Assembly (NCBI GenBank): GCA_009697495.1 | Contig: SHUN01000209.1 | Span: 1-5,977, forward strand | Origin: Bryobacterales bacterium | Lineage (GTDB): Bacteria > Acidobacteriota > Terriglobia > Bryobacterales > Bryobacteraceae | Length of the DNA: 5,977 nucleotides | Direction of reading: 5' to 3' | Shown here: piece by piece, positions 1 to 5,865 of the stretch | Layout of the letters: each line of letters opens with the position of its first letter | Numbering within the stretch: position 1 is the first letter of the stretch | Position numbers and translations under genes: made by a program | Notes under the pieces: model-generated | Database searches by the model: none | Seen by the model: the letters and a program-made list of their open reading frames with translations, nothing else | Told to the model about the DNA's origin: nothing

Positions 1-189
1 ATCGGTGATGCGAACTGTTTGCGTTCCGGTTCCGGCGTTGGTAACGGTTGCGTTCGCGCTGGAGACTGCGGCATCGGATGCGTCGTAAACGTAACCTGTG
101 ATTGTTCCACTCACCGATTGTGCGGCAAGCGGGCCGGCGCAGACGGCGGCGATGAAAAACGCAATGGAGAGACCAGCTCGTAAAGTCAT
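1..189 (-). CDS. Exported TonB-receptor-like protein with carboxypeptidase-regulatory-like domain, N-terminal fragment
   Basis: The minus strand from the ATG at 189-187 reads open for 63 codons to the window edge, so only the start of the gene is present. The first 23 residues are a signal peptide: an Arg at 4, a hydrophobic stretch (AFFIAAV) and a signal-peptidase-I-like end at LAA followed by Gln24. The mature part begins VSGTITGYVYDAS and continues with alternating beta-strand-like segments (AVSSANATVTN, TGTQTVRITD). This is the usual first strands of a carboxypeptidase-regulatory-like/Cna-B-type domain. In Acidobacteriota such a start usually belongs to a roughly 1,000-residue Oar-like outer-membrane TonB-dependent receptor; that identity is inferred, since the plug and barrel lie outside the window. 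A secreted protein with only the beta-sandwich domain is the alternative. The start is supported by an AGAGGA ribosome-binding site. Confidence 0.78.
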   Translation of the reverse strand, partial: MTLRAGLSIAFFIAAVCAGPLAAQSVSGTITGYVYDASDAAVSSANATVTNAGTGTQTVRITD

Positions 190-194
190 GTATT

Positions 195-200
195 TCCTCT
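195..200 (-). promoter_or_regulatory. Ribosome-binding site of the receptor-like gene
   Basis: On the minus strand AGAGGA lies 5 nt before the ATG at 189-187. It is the only Shine-Dalgarno match near this start and sets the start codon of the signal peptide. Confidence 0.65.
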
Positions 201-206
201 CAATCG

Positions 207-214
207 CCCCCCCC
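207..214 (-). repeat. G8 homopolymer in the leader of the receptor-like gene
   Basis: Eight consecutive C on the plus strand give G8 in the minus-strand transcript. The run sits 6 nt upstream of the AGAGGA ribosome-binding site and downstream of the candidate promoter at 266-294, so it lies in the presumed 5' untranslated leader. It is the longest homopolymer I noticed in the window. A change in its length would alter leader structure or promoter-to-RBS spacing but not the reading frame. Whether it varies in nature is unknown. Confidence 0.5.
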
Positions 215-265
215 AGTCCCGATCATGCCGGGGCAGCGGGCTGGTTGGCGTCGAACCTGGCCGTA

Positions 266-294
266 AGTGTTTCACTACTGCCGGTGCGTGTCAA
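266..294 (-). promoter_or_regulatory. Candidate sigma-70 promoter for the receptor-like gene
   Basis: On the minus strand a perfect TTGACA (294-289) is followed, after a 17-nt spacer, by AACACT (271-266). The latter keeps A2, A4 and T6 of the -10 consensus but is otherwise weak. Transcription would start near 259 and leave a leader of about 70 nt that contains the G8 run and the ribosome-binding site. The -35 element and spacer are good and the -10 is poor, so this is a candidate only. Confidence 0.4.
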
Positions 295-384
295 GAACTT
301 TGAGACAGTATGTGCAATGGCCGGGCGAGGCCCCTGCTCAACGGCGAAACTCTCGCCGCGGCCCGGTCTATTCTGTCCGAACTG

Positions 385-413
385 TCGAAAGCCGGGGACG
401 TTGGTGATATAAC
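385..413 (+). promoter_or_regulatory. Candidate promoter of the PQQ dehydrogenase gene
   Basis: TATAAC at 408-413 matches the -10 consensus at five of six positions. TCGAAA at 385-390 matches the -35 at four of six with a 17-bp spacer. The predicted transcription start, near 420, is only about 7 nt before the ATG at 427. This fits the lack of a Shine-Dalgarno there and would make the mRNA nearly leaderless. It also argues against the in-frame ATG at 310, which lies upstream of the promoter. Confidence 0.4.
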
Positions 414-426
414 AACGGCAACACCT

Positions 427-2277
427 ATGCGATGGACATCAATCATTATTGGAATCGGCCTCTGCGCGGGGCAGGAGTGGCGTCACTGGGGCGGCGACGC
501 GGGCGGGCAGAAGTATTCGACGCTCAAGCAGGTGGACCGCGGCAACGTGGCGAAGCTGCAAGTGGCGTGGACGTATAAAACAGGCGAGATTTCCGACGGA
601 AAGACCTACGCCACGCGGACTGCATTTGAGACCACGCCGCTGATGGCCGATGGCGTCCTGTATCTGACGACGCCGTTCAACCGCGTAGTGGCGTTGGAGC
701 CGGAGACGGGCAAACAGCTTTGGTCGTTTGATCCCGATATCGACAAGACCAAGGCGGCAAACCTGTTTATTTCGCGGGGGTGCTCGTATTGGACCGATGG
801 GAAAAAGCGTCGCATTTTGCATGGCACGCAGGCGGGGCGGCTGTATTCAATTGACGCGTTGACGGGGAAGCCCGATCCGGCGTTTGGATCCAACGGCTCG
901 ATTGACCTGCGGATCGGTGTGGCCGAAAAGTTTCCGGAGCGGAGCTATGGGGTAACTTCGCCGCCGGTGATTTTCAAAAACCTGGTGATTACCGGGGCCT
1001 GGGTTTCCGATGGCGATCCGCAGGGTCCGTCGGGCGATGTGCGGGCATTCGACATCGGCACGGGGAAGCTGGCGTGGACGTTTCACACGGTGCCGCGGCC
1101 GGGCGAATTTGGTCATGAGACGTGGGAGGGCGATTCGTGGAAGGACCGGGGCGGGACGAATGTATGGTCGGTGATGTCGCTCGATACGCGGCGCGGATTG
1201 GTGTTTTTGCCGTTGACGTCGCCGTCGCCGGACTACTACGCGGCGGGGAGGAAAGGCGCGAATTTATTCGGCGATTCATTGGTTGCGCTGGACGCCGCGA
1301 CGGGGAAACGCGTGTGGCATTTCCAGACAGTCCACCACAACATTTGGGACTACGACCTGCCGGCGCAACCGGCGCTAGTCACGGTGAAGAGCGAAGGGAA
1401 AGTGATTGACGCGGTGGCTCAAGTGACAAAGACAGGGTTCACGTATCTGTTTGACCGGGCGACGGGGAAACCTGTATTTCCGGTGGAGGAGCGGCCGGTG
1501 CCGCCGTCAGATGTACCGGGCGAGGAGGCTTGGCCGACGCAGCCAAGGCCGGTGAAGCCGCCGCCGTTCGCGCGACAGAGCATGAAGCCGGAAGAATTAA
1601 CGAATGTGACGGCGGAGTCCCGGGCGTTTTGCGAAGGCGTAATGAAGGACGCGGTGTTGAGGCCGATGTTTACTCCGATCGGATTGCAAACCACGGTGCT
1701 GTTTCCGGGGACGAATGGCGGGACGAACTGGGGCGGGGCGTCGTTCGACCCGCAGACGCGGACGCTGTATGTGAACTCAATGGACGTGGGGATGGTGTTC
1801 CGGCAGGAGAAGCGGCCGGAGGGATCGCTGGTGGCGTATCGCAATCGGGGCGTGGGGACGAACAGTTCGCGGTTTTGGGATCCGGATTTGTATCCGTGCC
1901 AACAGCCGCCGTGGGGGCATTTGACGGCGATCGATCTTGACAAGGGCGAGTTCCGCTGGCGCGTGACGCTGGGCGAGTATGACGAATTGACCAAGCGGGG
2001 CGTGGCGCCAACGGGGACGCCGAATCTGGGCGGATCGCTGGTGACGGCCGGGGGCTTGGTGTTCATTGCGGCGAGCAACGACGCGCGTTTTCGCGCTTTC
2101 GATAAGGACACGGGAAAGACGCTGTGGCAGACGCGGCTGCCGGCCAGCGGTCATGCGAATCCGATGACATTTTGGAGCGCGAAGACGGGGAAGCAATACG
2201 TCGTCATCGCCGCCGGCGGGGGGAATAAATACAACACGACATACGCTGATTCGCTGGTGGTCTTCGCGCTGCCGTAA
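427..2277 (+). CDS. PQQ-dependent dehydrogenase, membrane-glucose-dehydrogenase-like, periplasmic
   Basis: Encodes 616 residues of a pyrroloquinoline-quinone eight-bladed beta-propeller dehydrogenase, which oxidises an alcohol or sugar in the periplasm. Residues 1-15 form a short signal peptide (one Arg, then a hydrophobic run ending LCAG). The propeller starts at once with QEWRHWGGDAGGQKYS. Family landmarks are RGCSYW (117-122), VHHNIWDYDLPAQP (from 302), CQQPPWG (491-497), GTPNLGGSLVTAGGLVFIA (about 531-549) and QYVVIAAGGG near the end. Blade repeats of the type ALEPETGKQLW, ALDAATGKRVW and AFDKDTGKTLW recur. These match the glucose/quinate-type subgroup, but the substrate cannot be read from sequence. 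There is no CxxCH haem motif, so electrons must pass to a separate acceptor, and no adjacent Cys pair as in methanol dehydrogenase. The N-terminal five-helix membrane domain of E. coli Gcd is also absent. An ATG at 310 is in frame, but its 39 extra residues are not signal-like. First gene of a three-gene run. Confidence 0.9.
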   Translation: MRWTSIIIGIGLCAGQEWRHWGGDAGGQKYSTLKQVDRGNVAKLQVAWTYKTGEISDGKTYATRTAFETTPLMADGVLYLTTPFNRVVALEPETGKQLWSFDPDIDKTKAANLFISRGCSYWTDGKKRRILHGTQAGRLYSIDALTGKPDPAFGSNGSIDLRIGVAEKFPERSYGVTSPPVIFKNLVITGAWVSDGDPQGPSGDVRAFDIGTGKLAWTFHTVPRPGEFGHETWEGDSWKDRGGTNVWSVMSLDTRRGLVFLPLTSPSPDYYAAGRKGANLFGDSLVALDAATGKRVWHFQTVHHNIWDYDLPAQPALVTVKSEGKVIDAVAQVTKTGFTYLFDRATGKPVFPVEERPVPPSDVPGEEAWPTQPRPVKPPPFARQSMKPEELTNVTAESRAFCEGVMKDAVLRPMFTPIGLQTTVLFPGTNGGTNWGGASFDPQTRTLYVNSMDVGMVFRQEKRPEGSLVAYRNRGVGTNSSRFWDPDLYPCQQPPWGHLTAIDLDKGEFRWRVTLGEYDELTKRGVAPTGTPNLGGSLVTAGGLVFIAASNDARFRAFDKDTGKTLWQTRLPASGHANPMTFWSAKTGKQYVVIAAGGGNKYNTTYADSLVVFALP

Positions 2278-2296
2278 ATTCTGGAATAATAGCGGA

Positions 2297-2740
2297 ATGC
2301 GTATTCTGCTGTTGTTGTCGTTAAGCGTAGCCGCCCTTTTCGGCGCGGAGAAATTCGGCAAGGGTTTGACGCTGAAGGAAGCGACACCCCTGGCGACCCT
2401 ACTTACCACCCCCGGCGATTACGTCGATAAGATGGTGCAAGTGAAGGGCAAAATCGCCGAGGTCTGTCAGCTGATGGGCTGCTGGCTGCAGATCCAGGAC
2501 GGGGACAAGGCAGTGCGGCTGAAAGTGAAAGACGGGGAGATCCTGTTCCCGAAGAACGGCGCAGGGCGGAAGGTTGCGGCGGAGGGCGTGTTTAAGAAGA
2601 TCGATCTGAACCAGACGCAGGCTGTGGCGTGGGCGAAACATGAGGCCGAAGAGCGCGGGCAGACCTTTGATGCCTCCAAGATCAAGAGCGGGATGACGAT
2701 GTATCAGATTCAAGGAACCGGGGCAGTCCTGCTCGATTAA
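2297..2740 (+). CDS. DUF4920 domain-containing exported protein
   Basis: Encodes 147 residues. Residues 1-17 look like a signal peptide (one Arg, then LLLLSLSVAALFGA). The rest fits the DUF4920 family: a GLTLKEATPLATLLTTPGDY start, then VQVKGKIAEV followed by C57-QLMG-C62-W, VRLKVKDGEILFP, an AEGVFKKIDL strand, the AKHEAEE helix and a closing YQIQGTGAVL. The family is thought to have a small OB-like beta barrel and its biochemical role is unknown to me. The conserved CxxxxCW pair could form a disulfide or bind a metal in the periplasm, which is inference. It starts 19 bp after the dehydrogenase stop and ends 2 bp before the phosphatase start, so it is probably cotranscribed with both. No good ribosome-binding site is visible; only GCGGA abuts the ATG. 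An AATAAT at 2285-2290 could act as a -10 for a leaderless internal transcript. Confidence 0.85.
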   Translation: MRILLLLSLSVAALFGAEKFGKGLTLKEATPLATLLTTPGDYVDKMVQVKGKIAEVCQLMGCWLQIQDGDKAVRLKVKDGEILFPKNGAGRKVAAEGVFKKIDLNQTQAVAWAKHEAEERGQTFDASKIKSGMTMYQIQGTGAVLLD

Positions 2741-2742
2741 TA

Positions 2743-4278
2743 ATGAGAAAAACAATTCTTGGGCTCGCGGTTCTGGCGAGCCTTTCTTCTGTGTGGGGGC
2801 AAGCGCGGCCGAAACTGCTGCTAGTAATCGCGGTGGATCAATTCCGCTATGATTACCTGACACGATTCCGGGGTGAGTACAACGCCGGGCTGGCGCAGTT
2901 GTTGACCCAGGGCGCGGTGTTTACGAACGCGAATTATGAGCTTGTGCCGACGGTGACGGCGGTGGGGCACGCGACGATGTTAACGGGCGCGTCGCCGGTA
3001 ATGAGCGGCATCGTGGGGAATGAGTGGTACGAGAGAGAGACCGGAAAGATCACCAGTTCGGTGAACGATGAGAAGAGCGAACTGGTGGGCGGGGATGGCG
3101 TGGGATCGACGCCGAAACGGCTGATGGTGAGTACTGTCGCCGATGAGATCAAGATGGCGGGGCGGGGCGAGTCGAAGACGATCGGCATGTCGTTAAAGGA
3201 CCGGTCGGCGATTCTGATGCCGGGCCGGATGGCGGACGCGGCGTATTGGTTTACGGCGGAAAACGGAAGTTGGGTAACCAGTTCCTGGTACATGAAAGAA
3301 CTGCCGAAGTGGGTGGCCGATCACAATGCGAAACGGTCGGCGGATCAGCACCTGGGCAAGCAATGGATTCCGATTTGGGGCGGACAGCCATTACACAAGC
3401 TGCTGACGACTCCGGACACGATGGGCTACACGAGCGTGGAGAAGAGTCCATACGGAAATGAAATTCTGGAGCAGTTCGCCGAAATGGCGATTGAAAACGA
3501 AAAGCTGGGTCAACACGCGGGCACCGACGTGCTGACGGTGAGCTTTTCGTCGAACGATATGGTGGGGCATTTGTATGGCCCGGATTCACCGGAAGCGCGC
3601 GATATGTCGGTACGGACAGACCGGCTGCTGGGAAAGCTGTTCGCGTATCTGGAAAAGCAGATCGGGATGCGCAACGTGCTGGTGGCGTTGACAGCGGACC
3701 ACGGTATTGCGCCGAAACCGGAGGCGAACGCGGCACGGAAAATGCCGGGTGGAAGAATTAAAACCAAAGATCTGACGGACTTGCTGGAGAGCACTTTGCA
3801 GGCGAAGTTCGGGCCGGGGAAATGGTCGGTGGGAAAGTCAGGGGATCAGATCTATCTGGACCCGGCGCTGTTGGCGCAGCATGGCGCGGCCCGTGTGCGG
3901 GAAGCGGCTGCGGATGCGTTAAGGAACTTTCCGCACGTTTTGCGTGTCTATACCAAAGACCAGTTGCTGCGCGGGCAGGCCGGGCAGGACAAGATTGGAA
4001 CGCGAGTCGGAAATGGGTATCATCCGGTGCGGGGCGCGGACATGGTGGTGGTGTTGGAGCCGTACTGGATGTATGGGACGGACACAACCAATCATGGAGC
4101 GCCGTACAGCTACGATACGCACGTTCCGCTGATCATTATGGGTGCCGGCGTGAAGCCGGGCCGGTATCATCAGGCGGCGGCTGTAAACGACCTGGCGCCG
4201 ACGCTGTCAACAATTTTGGAGGTGGAAGTACCCGCGGGATCGATGGGCCGCGTCCTGTTTGAGGCGCTAGTCCGTTAG
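2743..4278 (+). CDS. PafA-type alkaline phosphatase, exported
   Basis: Encodes 511 residues of the alkaline phosphatase/phosphodiesterase superfamily, close in layout to PafA of Chryseobacterium (Elizabethkingia) meningosepticum (about 546 residues). A signal peptide covers about residues 1-19 (RK, then ILGLAVLASL). By alignment from memory to PafA, the two-zinc site is complete: D32, nucleophile T72 (in TVTAVGH), D272 and H276 (in NDMVGH), D319 and H320 (in TADHG) and H460 (in YDTHVP). The 47-residue distance from D272 to D319 equals that of D305 to D352 in PafA. N93 and the K152/R154 pair (in SLKDRS) match PafA N100, K162 and R164, which favour phosphate monoesters over diesters. The protein has no cysteine. 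It likely releases phosphate from organic monoesters in the periplasm. The ATG lies 2 bp after the DUF4920 stop with no Shine-Dalgarno, so translation is probably coupled. No PHO box was recognised. Confidence 0.9.
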   Translation: MRKTILGLAVLASLSSVWGQARPKLLLVIAVDQFRYDYLTRFRGEYNAGLAQLLTQGAVFTNANYELVPTVTAVGHATMLTGASPVMSGIVGNEWYERETGKITSSVNDEKSELVGGDGVGSTPKRLMVSTVADEIKMAGRGESKTIGMSLKDRSAILMPGRMADAAYWFTAENGSWVTSSWYMKELPKWVADHNAKRSADQHLGKQWIPIWGGQPLHKLLTTPDTMGYTSVEKSPYGNEILEQFAEMAIENEKLGQHAGTDVLTVSFSSNDMVGHLYGPDSPEARDMSVRTDRLLGKLFAYLEKQIGMRNVLVALTADHGIAPKPEANAARKMPGGRIKTKDLTDLLESTLQAKFGPGKWSVGKSGDQIYLDPALLAQHGAARVREAAADALRNFPHVLRVYTKDQLLRGQAGQDKIGTRVGNGYHPVRGADMVVVLEPYWMYGTDTTNHGAPYSYDTHVPLIIMGAGVKPGRYHQAAAVNDLAPTLSTILEVEVPAGSMGRVLFEALVR

Positions 4279-4282
4279 GGCA

Positions 4283-4291
4283 TGTGATAAT
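4283..4291 (+). promoter_or_regulatory. Extended -10 promoter candidate for the OmpH-family gene
   Basis: TGTGATAAT fits an extended -10 (TGn followed by a five-of-six match to TATAAT). It starts 5 bp after the phosphatase stop. A TTGAGG at 4259-4264 is too far upstream to be a normal -35, and extended -10 promoters often lack one. Transcription would start near 4298, giving a leader of about 43 nt that holds the AGGAGA ribosome-binding site. If real, it makes the chaperone and the following gene a separate transcription unit. Confidence 0.4.
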
Positions 4292-4324
4292 CTGGTGGTT
4301 AACGATTTCGCATCGCGGGAATTT

Positions 4325-4330
4325 AGGAGA
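4325..4330 (+). promoter_or_regulatory. Ribosome-binding site of the OmpH-family gene
   Basis: AGGAGA lies 10 nt before the ATG at 4341. It selects this ATG over an in-frame GTG at 4284, which has no such site and would add a 19-residue non-signal extension. An ATG at 4356 is also in frame but farther from the site. Confidence 0.6.
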
Positions 4331-4340
4331 GATCTGGAAA

Positions 4341-4862
4341 ATGTTCGGTATTCGAATGGTTCGCATTTTGGCGCCGGCACTATTGCTGGCTTGTGCCGCT
4401 ACAGCTTCGGCACAGGTGAAAGCGGCGATCATTAACCTGCAAAGAGCAGTGTTGGACACCGCCGAGATTCAGAAAGCGCAGAAGGAACTGGAAGCCAAGT
4501 TCAAGCCGCGGCAGGACAAGGCGGAAAATTTGCAACGGGAGTTGGCGACAATTCAGGGACAGTTGCAGACAATGGCCGGCAAGCTGACGCCCCAGGCGGA
4601 AGCGGAATTAAACGTGCAGGGCCAGCGAAAGCAGCGGGAATTGCAGCGGTTGACGGAAGATCTGCAGGGCGATGTGGACCGGGAACGGCAGGACATCCTG
4701 GGCCGGAGCGCGCAGCGGATGAGTGAAGTTGTAAAGAAACTGTCGGAAACCAAGGCTCTGGATCTGGTGGTAGACGTCACGAATGCCGTTTACTTCAAGC
4801 CGGCGTTGGAGATTACGGCGGAGGCGACTGCCGAGTACAACAAAGCGTACCCGGTCAAGTAA
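4341..4862 (+). CDS. OmpH/Skp-family periplasmic chaperone
   Basis: Encodes 173 residues, close to Skp (about 161). Residues 1-24 are a signal peptide (two Arg, then ILAPALLLACAATASA) with a likely cleavage between A24 and Q25. The mature protein opens with the family strand VKAAIINLQRAVLDT. It continues as a long charged helical region rich in Gln, Glu and Lys (about 40-130), the paired coiled-coil tentacles of Skp, and ends with a LDLVVDVTNAVYF strand and a short helix, as in the family. Skp trimers hold unfolded outer-membrane proteins in the periplasm. In many bacteria the gene lies beside bamA and lpxD; here it does not, so it may be a second or dispersed copy. LLLAC at 14-18 is a weak lipobox, so lipid anchoring is possible but less likely. 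The next gene starts 22 bp downstream and is probably cotranscribed. Confidence 0.88.
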   Translation: MFGIRMVRILAPALLLACAATASAQVKAAIINLQRAVLDTAEIQKAQKELEAKFKPRQDKAENLQRELATIQGQLQTMAGKLTPQAEAELNVQGQRKQRELQRLTEDLQGDVDRERQDILGRSAQRMSEVVKKLSETKALDLVVDVTNAVYFKPALEITAEATAEYNKAYPVK

Positions 4863-4871
4863 GTTCTCCGC

Positions 4872-4878
4872 GAGGGGG
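4872..4878 (+). promoter_or_regulatory. Ribosome-binding site of the small membrane protein gene
   Basis: GAGGGGG lies 6 nt before the ATG at 4885, in the 22-bp gap after the OmpH-family stop. It selects this start over the in-frame ATG at 4783, which lies inside the chaperone gene and would add 34 Arg-rich residues. Confidence 0.6.
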
Positions 4879-4884
4879 ACTTTC

Positions 4885-5331
4885 ATGAATAACTTTCTGG
4901 ACAATTACGGCGTTGTGGATGCGCGCCGGGAGCGGCTCGTCAAGCGGGTTTTGTATGCCGTATTGACGATCGCGGTAGTGGGCGGCGGCTTGTGGTTCTT
5001 CTTCCGGAACTATAGAGAAGAGTCGCGGGTGAAGGAGTTCCTGACGTTGCTGGAACGGCAGGATTATAAGACGGCGTATGGGCTGTGGGGATGCACGGAC
5101 GCGACGCCATGCCGGGACTACAAATTCGACCGGTTCCTGCAGGACTGGGGACCGCAAAGCGATGCGGGCAATGTGGCGGCCATTCAGCGGTCCAAAGTGA
5201 AGAGCTGCGGTAAAGGGATCATCCAGTTATTGCAGATCAAGGGGCAAGATGTGAACATCTACATCGACCGGGCCACGCTGTTGGTTGGCTTCGCGCCGTG
5301 GCCGGTCTGTCATCCGCGGATTCAGATGTAG
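4885..5331 (+). CDS. Single-pass membrane protein with a four-cysteine periplasmic domain, unknown function
   Basis: Encodes 148 residues; I do not recognise the family. Residues 1-21 are polar with five basic residues close to the membrane (R14, R15, R17, K20, R21). Residues 22-40 form one membrane helix (VLYAVLTIAVVGGGLWFFF). By the positive-inside rule the N-terminus is cytoplasmic and residues 41-148 are periplasmic. The soluble part starts with a helix (VKEFLTLLERQDYKTAYGLW) that resembles the first helix of small NTF2-like/DUF4878-type domains, and then alternates strand-like segments. This fold is a guess. Cysteines at 70, 76, 108 and 142 could form two disulfides in the periplasm. It follows the OmpH-family gene by 22 bp and probably shares its transcript, which suggests an envelope role. 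Its stop is 6 bp from the stop of the convergent YfiT-type gene. Confidence 0.75.
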   Translation: MNNFLDNYGVVDARRERLVKRVLYAVLTIAVVGGGLWFFFRNYREESRVKEFLTLLERQDYKTAYGLWGCTDATPCRDYKFDRFLQDWGPQSDAGNVAAIQRSKVKSCGKGIIQLLQIKGQDVNIYIDRATLLVGFAPWPVCHPRIQM

Positions 5332-5333
5332 CG

Positions 5334-5348
5334 GCGGCTACCAGCCGC
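5334..5348. other. Small hairpin at the convergent gene junction
   Basis: A 6-bp inverted repeat, GCGGCT-ACC-AGCCGC, spans the 6-bp gap and the stop codon of the minus-strand YfiT-type gene. Neither strand has a T-rich tail after it, so it is not a classical intrinsic terminator. A second stem, CCGCG/CGCGG, overlaps it at 5345-5359. It could weakly slow or protect the 3' ends of both convergent transcripts, but may be chance in such GC-rich DNA. Confidence 0.3.
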
Positions 5349-5862
5349 GGGCTTCGCGGAGCGCGGTGATGTGGGCGATGTGGTGCGGGCCGTGCCAGGC
5401 ATAGACGGCCAGGAGCCAGTGTAGATCATGTTGGCCGCTGGATGGGTGGGTCATCGGGCGGGCGAATTGGTCGTCGGTTAGGGAATGGAGCAGCATGCTC
5501 AGCCGGGCATGGAGGGCATCGAGGATGGCGAGGCTAAGCCCGAGAGGGGCGGCGGTGCCGTCGGCGAGTTCGGCCCAGAGTTTTTCTTCGTAGGGCTTGA
5601 TCGTGGGGTTGTCCTCGGTGAGGGTGAGGCGGAAGCGGCAGTAGGCGTTGATGTGGCTGTCGGCGATGTGGTGGACGAGTTGGCGAACGGTCCAGCCGCC
5701 GTCGCGATAGGGCGTGGCGAGTTGCTCGTCGGCGAGGCCGCGGAGCGCCTTGCGGAGTTCGAGCGGTGTGTTCTCGATCACTTCGATGGCGGCGGCGCGC
5801 TGATCGGCGTTCAATGGACCGGCGAAGGTGAACTTGCCGATGGGGTAGCGAGGGTCAGACAT
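5338..5862 (-). CDS. yfiT: YfiT-type DinB-like putative metal-dependent hydrolase / thiol S-transferase
   Basis: Encodes 174 residues of the DinB four-helix-bundle superfamily, YfiT (BstA) branch. Recognised by DPRYPIGKF at the start, GGWTVRQLVHHIADSHINAY (55-74), the NPTIKPYEEKLWAEL segment, HPSSGQHDLHWLLAVYAWHGPHHIAHI, and an LREARGW end. The metal-binding histidines fit H65 (or H64), H160 and H164, the same spacing as H67, H160 and H164 recalled for B. subtilis YfiT. Length is normal and all key residues are present. The B. subtilis protein is a nickel-binding member linked to bacillithiol S-transfer. Whether this host makes bacillithiol or another thiol cannot be judged here, so the substrate is open. 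A strong AAGGAGA ribosome-binding site inside the end of the preceding globin-like gene, and a 3-bp gap from its stop, suggest cotranscription. Confidence 0.9.
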   Translation of the reverse strand: MSDPRYPIGKFTFAGPLNADQRAAAIEVIENTPLELRKALRGLADEQLATPYRDGGWTVRQLVHHIADSHINAYCRFRLTLTEDNPTIKPYEEKLWAELADGTAAPLGLSLAILDALHARLSMLLHSLTDDQFARPMTHPSSGQHDLHWLLAVYAWHGPHHIAHITALREARGW

Positions 5863-5865
5863 GAG

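Noticed and set aside
266..277. Short inverted repeat AGTG-TTT-CACT as an operator
   Set aside because: Only 4-bp arms, and it overlaps the weak -10 candidate; such repeats are expected by chance.
98..412. Plus-strand open frame of 104 codons at the left edge
   Set aside because: It runs antisense to the signal-peptide-coding start of the receptor-like gene and then through the intergenic region. It has no ribosome-binding site or recognisable protein features.
310..426. In-frame N-terminal extension of the PQQ dehydrogenase
   Set aside because: The extra 39 residues are not signal-like, have no Shine-Dalgarno, and precede the promoter candidate. The mature-family start follows the ATG at 427 directly.
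1339..1356. Asp-x-Asp (D308, D310) as a sign of lanthanide dependence
   Set aside because: A D-x-D after the catalytic Asp marks lanthanide methanol dehydrogenases, but the WDYD/WDMD motif also occurs in ordinary Mg-dependent membrane glucose dehydrogenases, so it is not diagnostic in this subgroup.
1419..2111. Antisense open frame of 230 codons within the PQQ dehydrogenase gene
   Set aside because: It is a shadow of a GC-rich coding region; its translation resembles no known family, while the sense strand is a clear PQQ propeller.
4284..4340. GTG start for the OmpH-family protein
   Set aside because: It would add 19 residues before the signal peptide, lies within the promoter candidate, and has no ribosome-binding site, unlike the ATG at 4341.
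4783..4884. Earlier ATG for the small membrane protein
   Set aside because: It would overlap the chaperone gene by 80 bp and add an Arg-rich stretch typical of out-of-frame translation. The ATG at 4885 has a GAGGGGG site.
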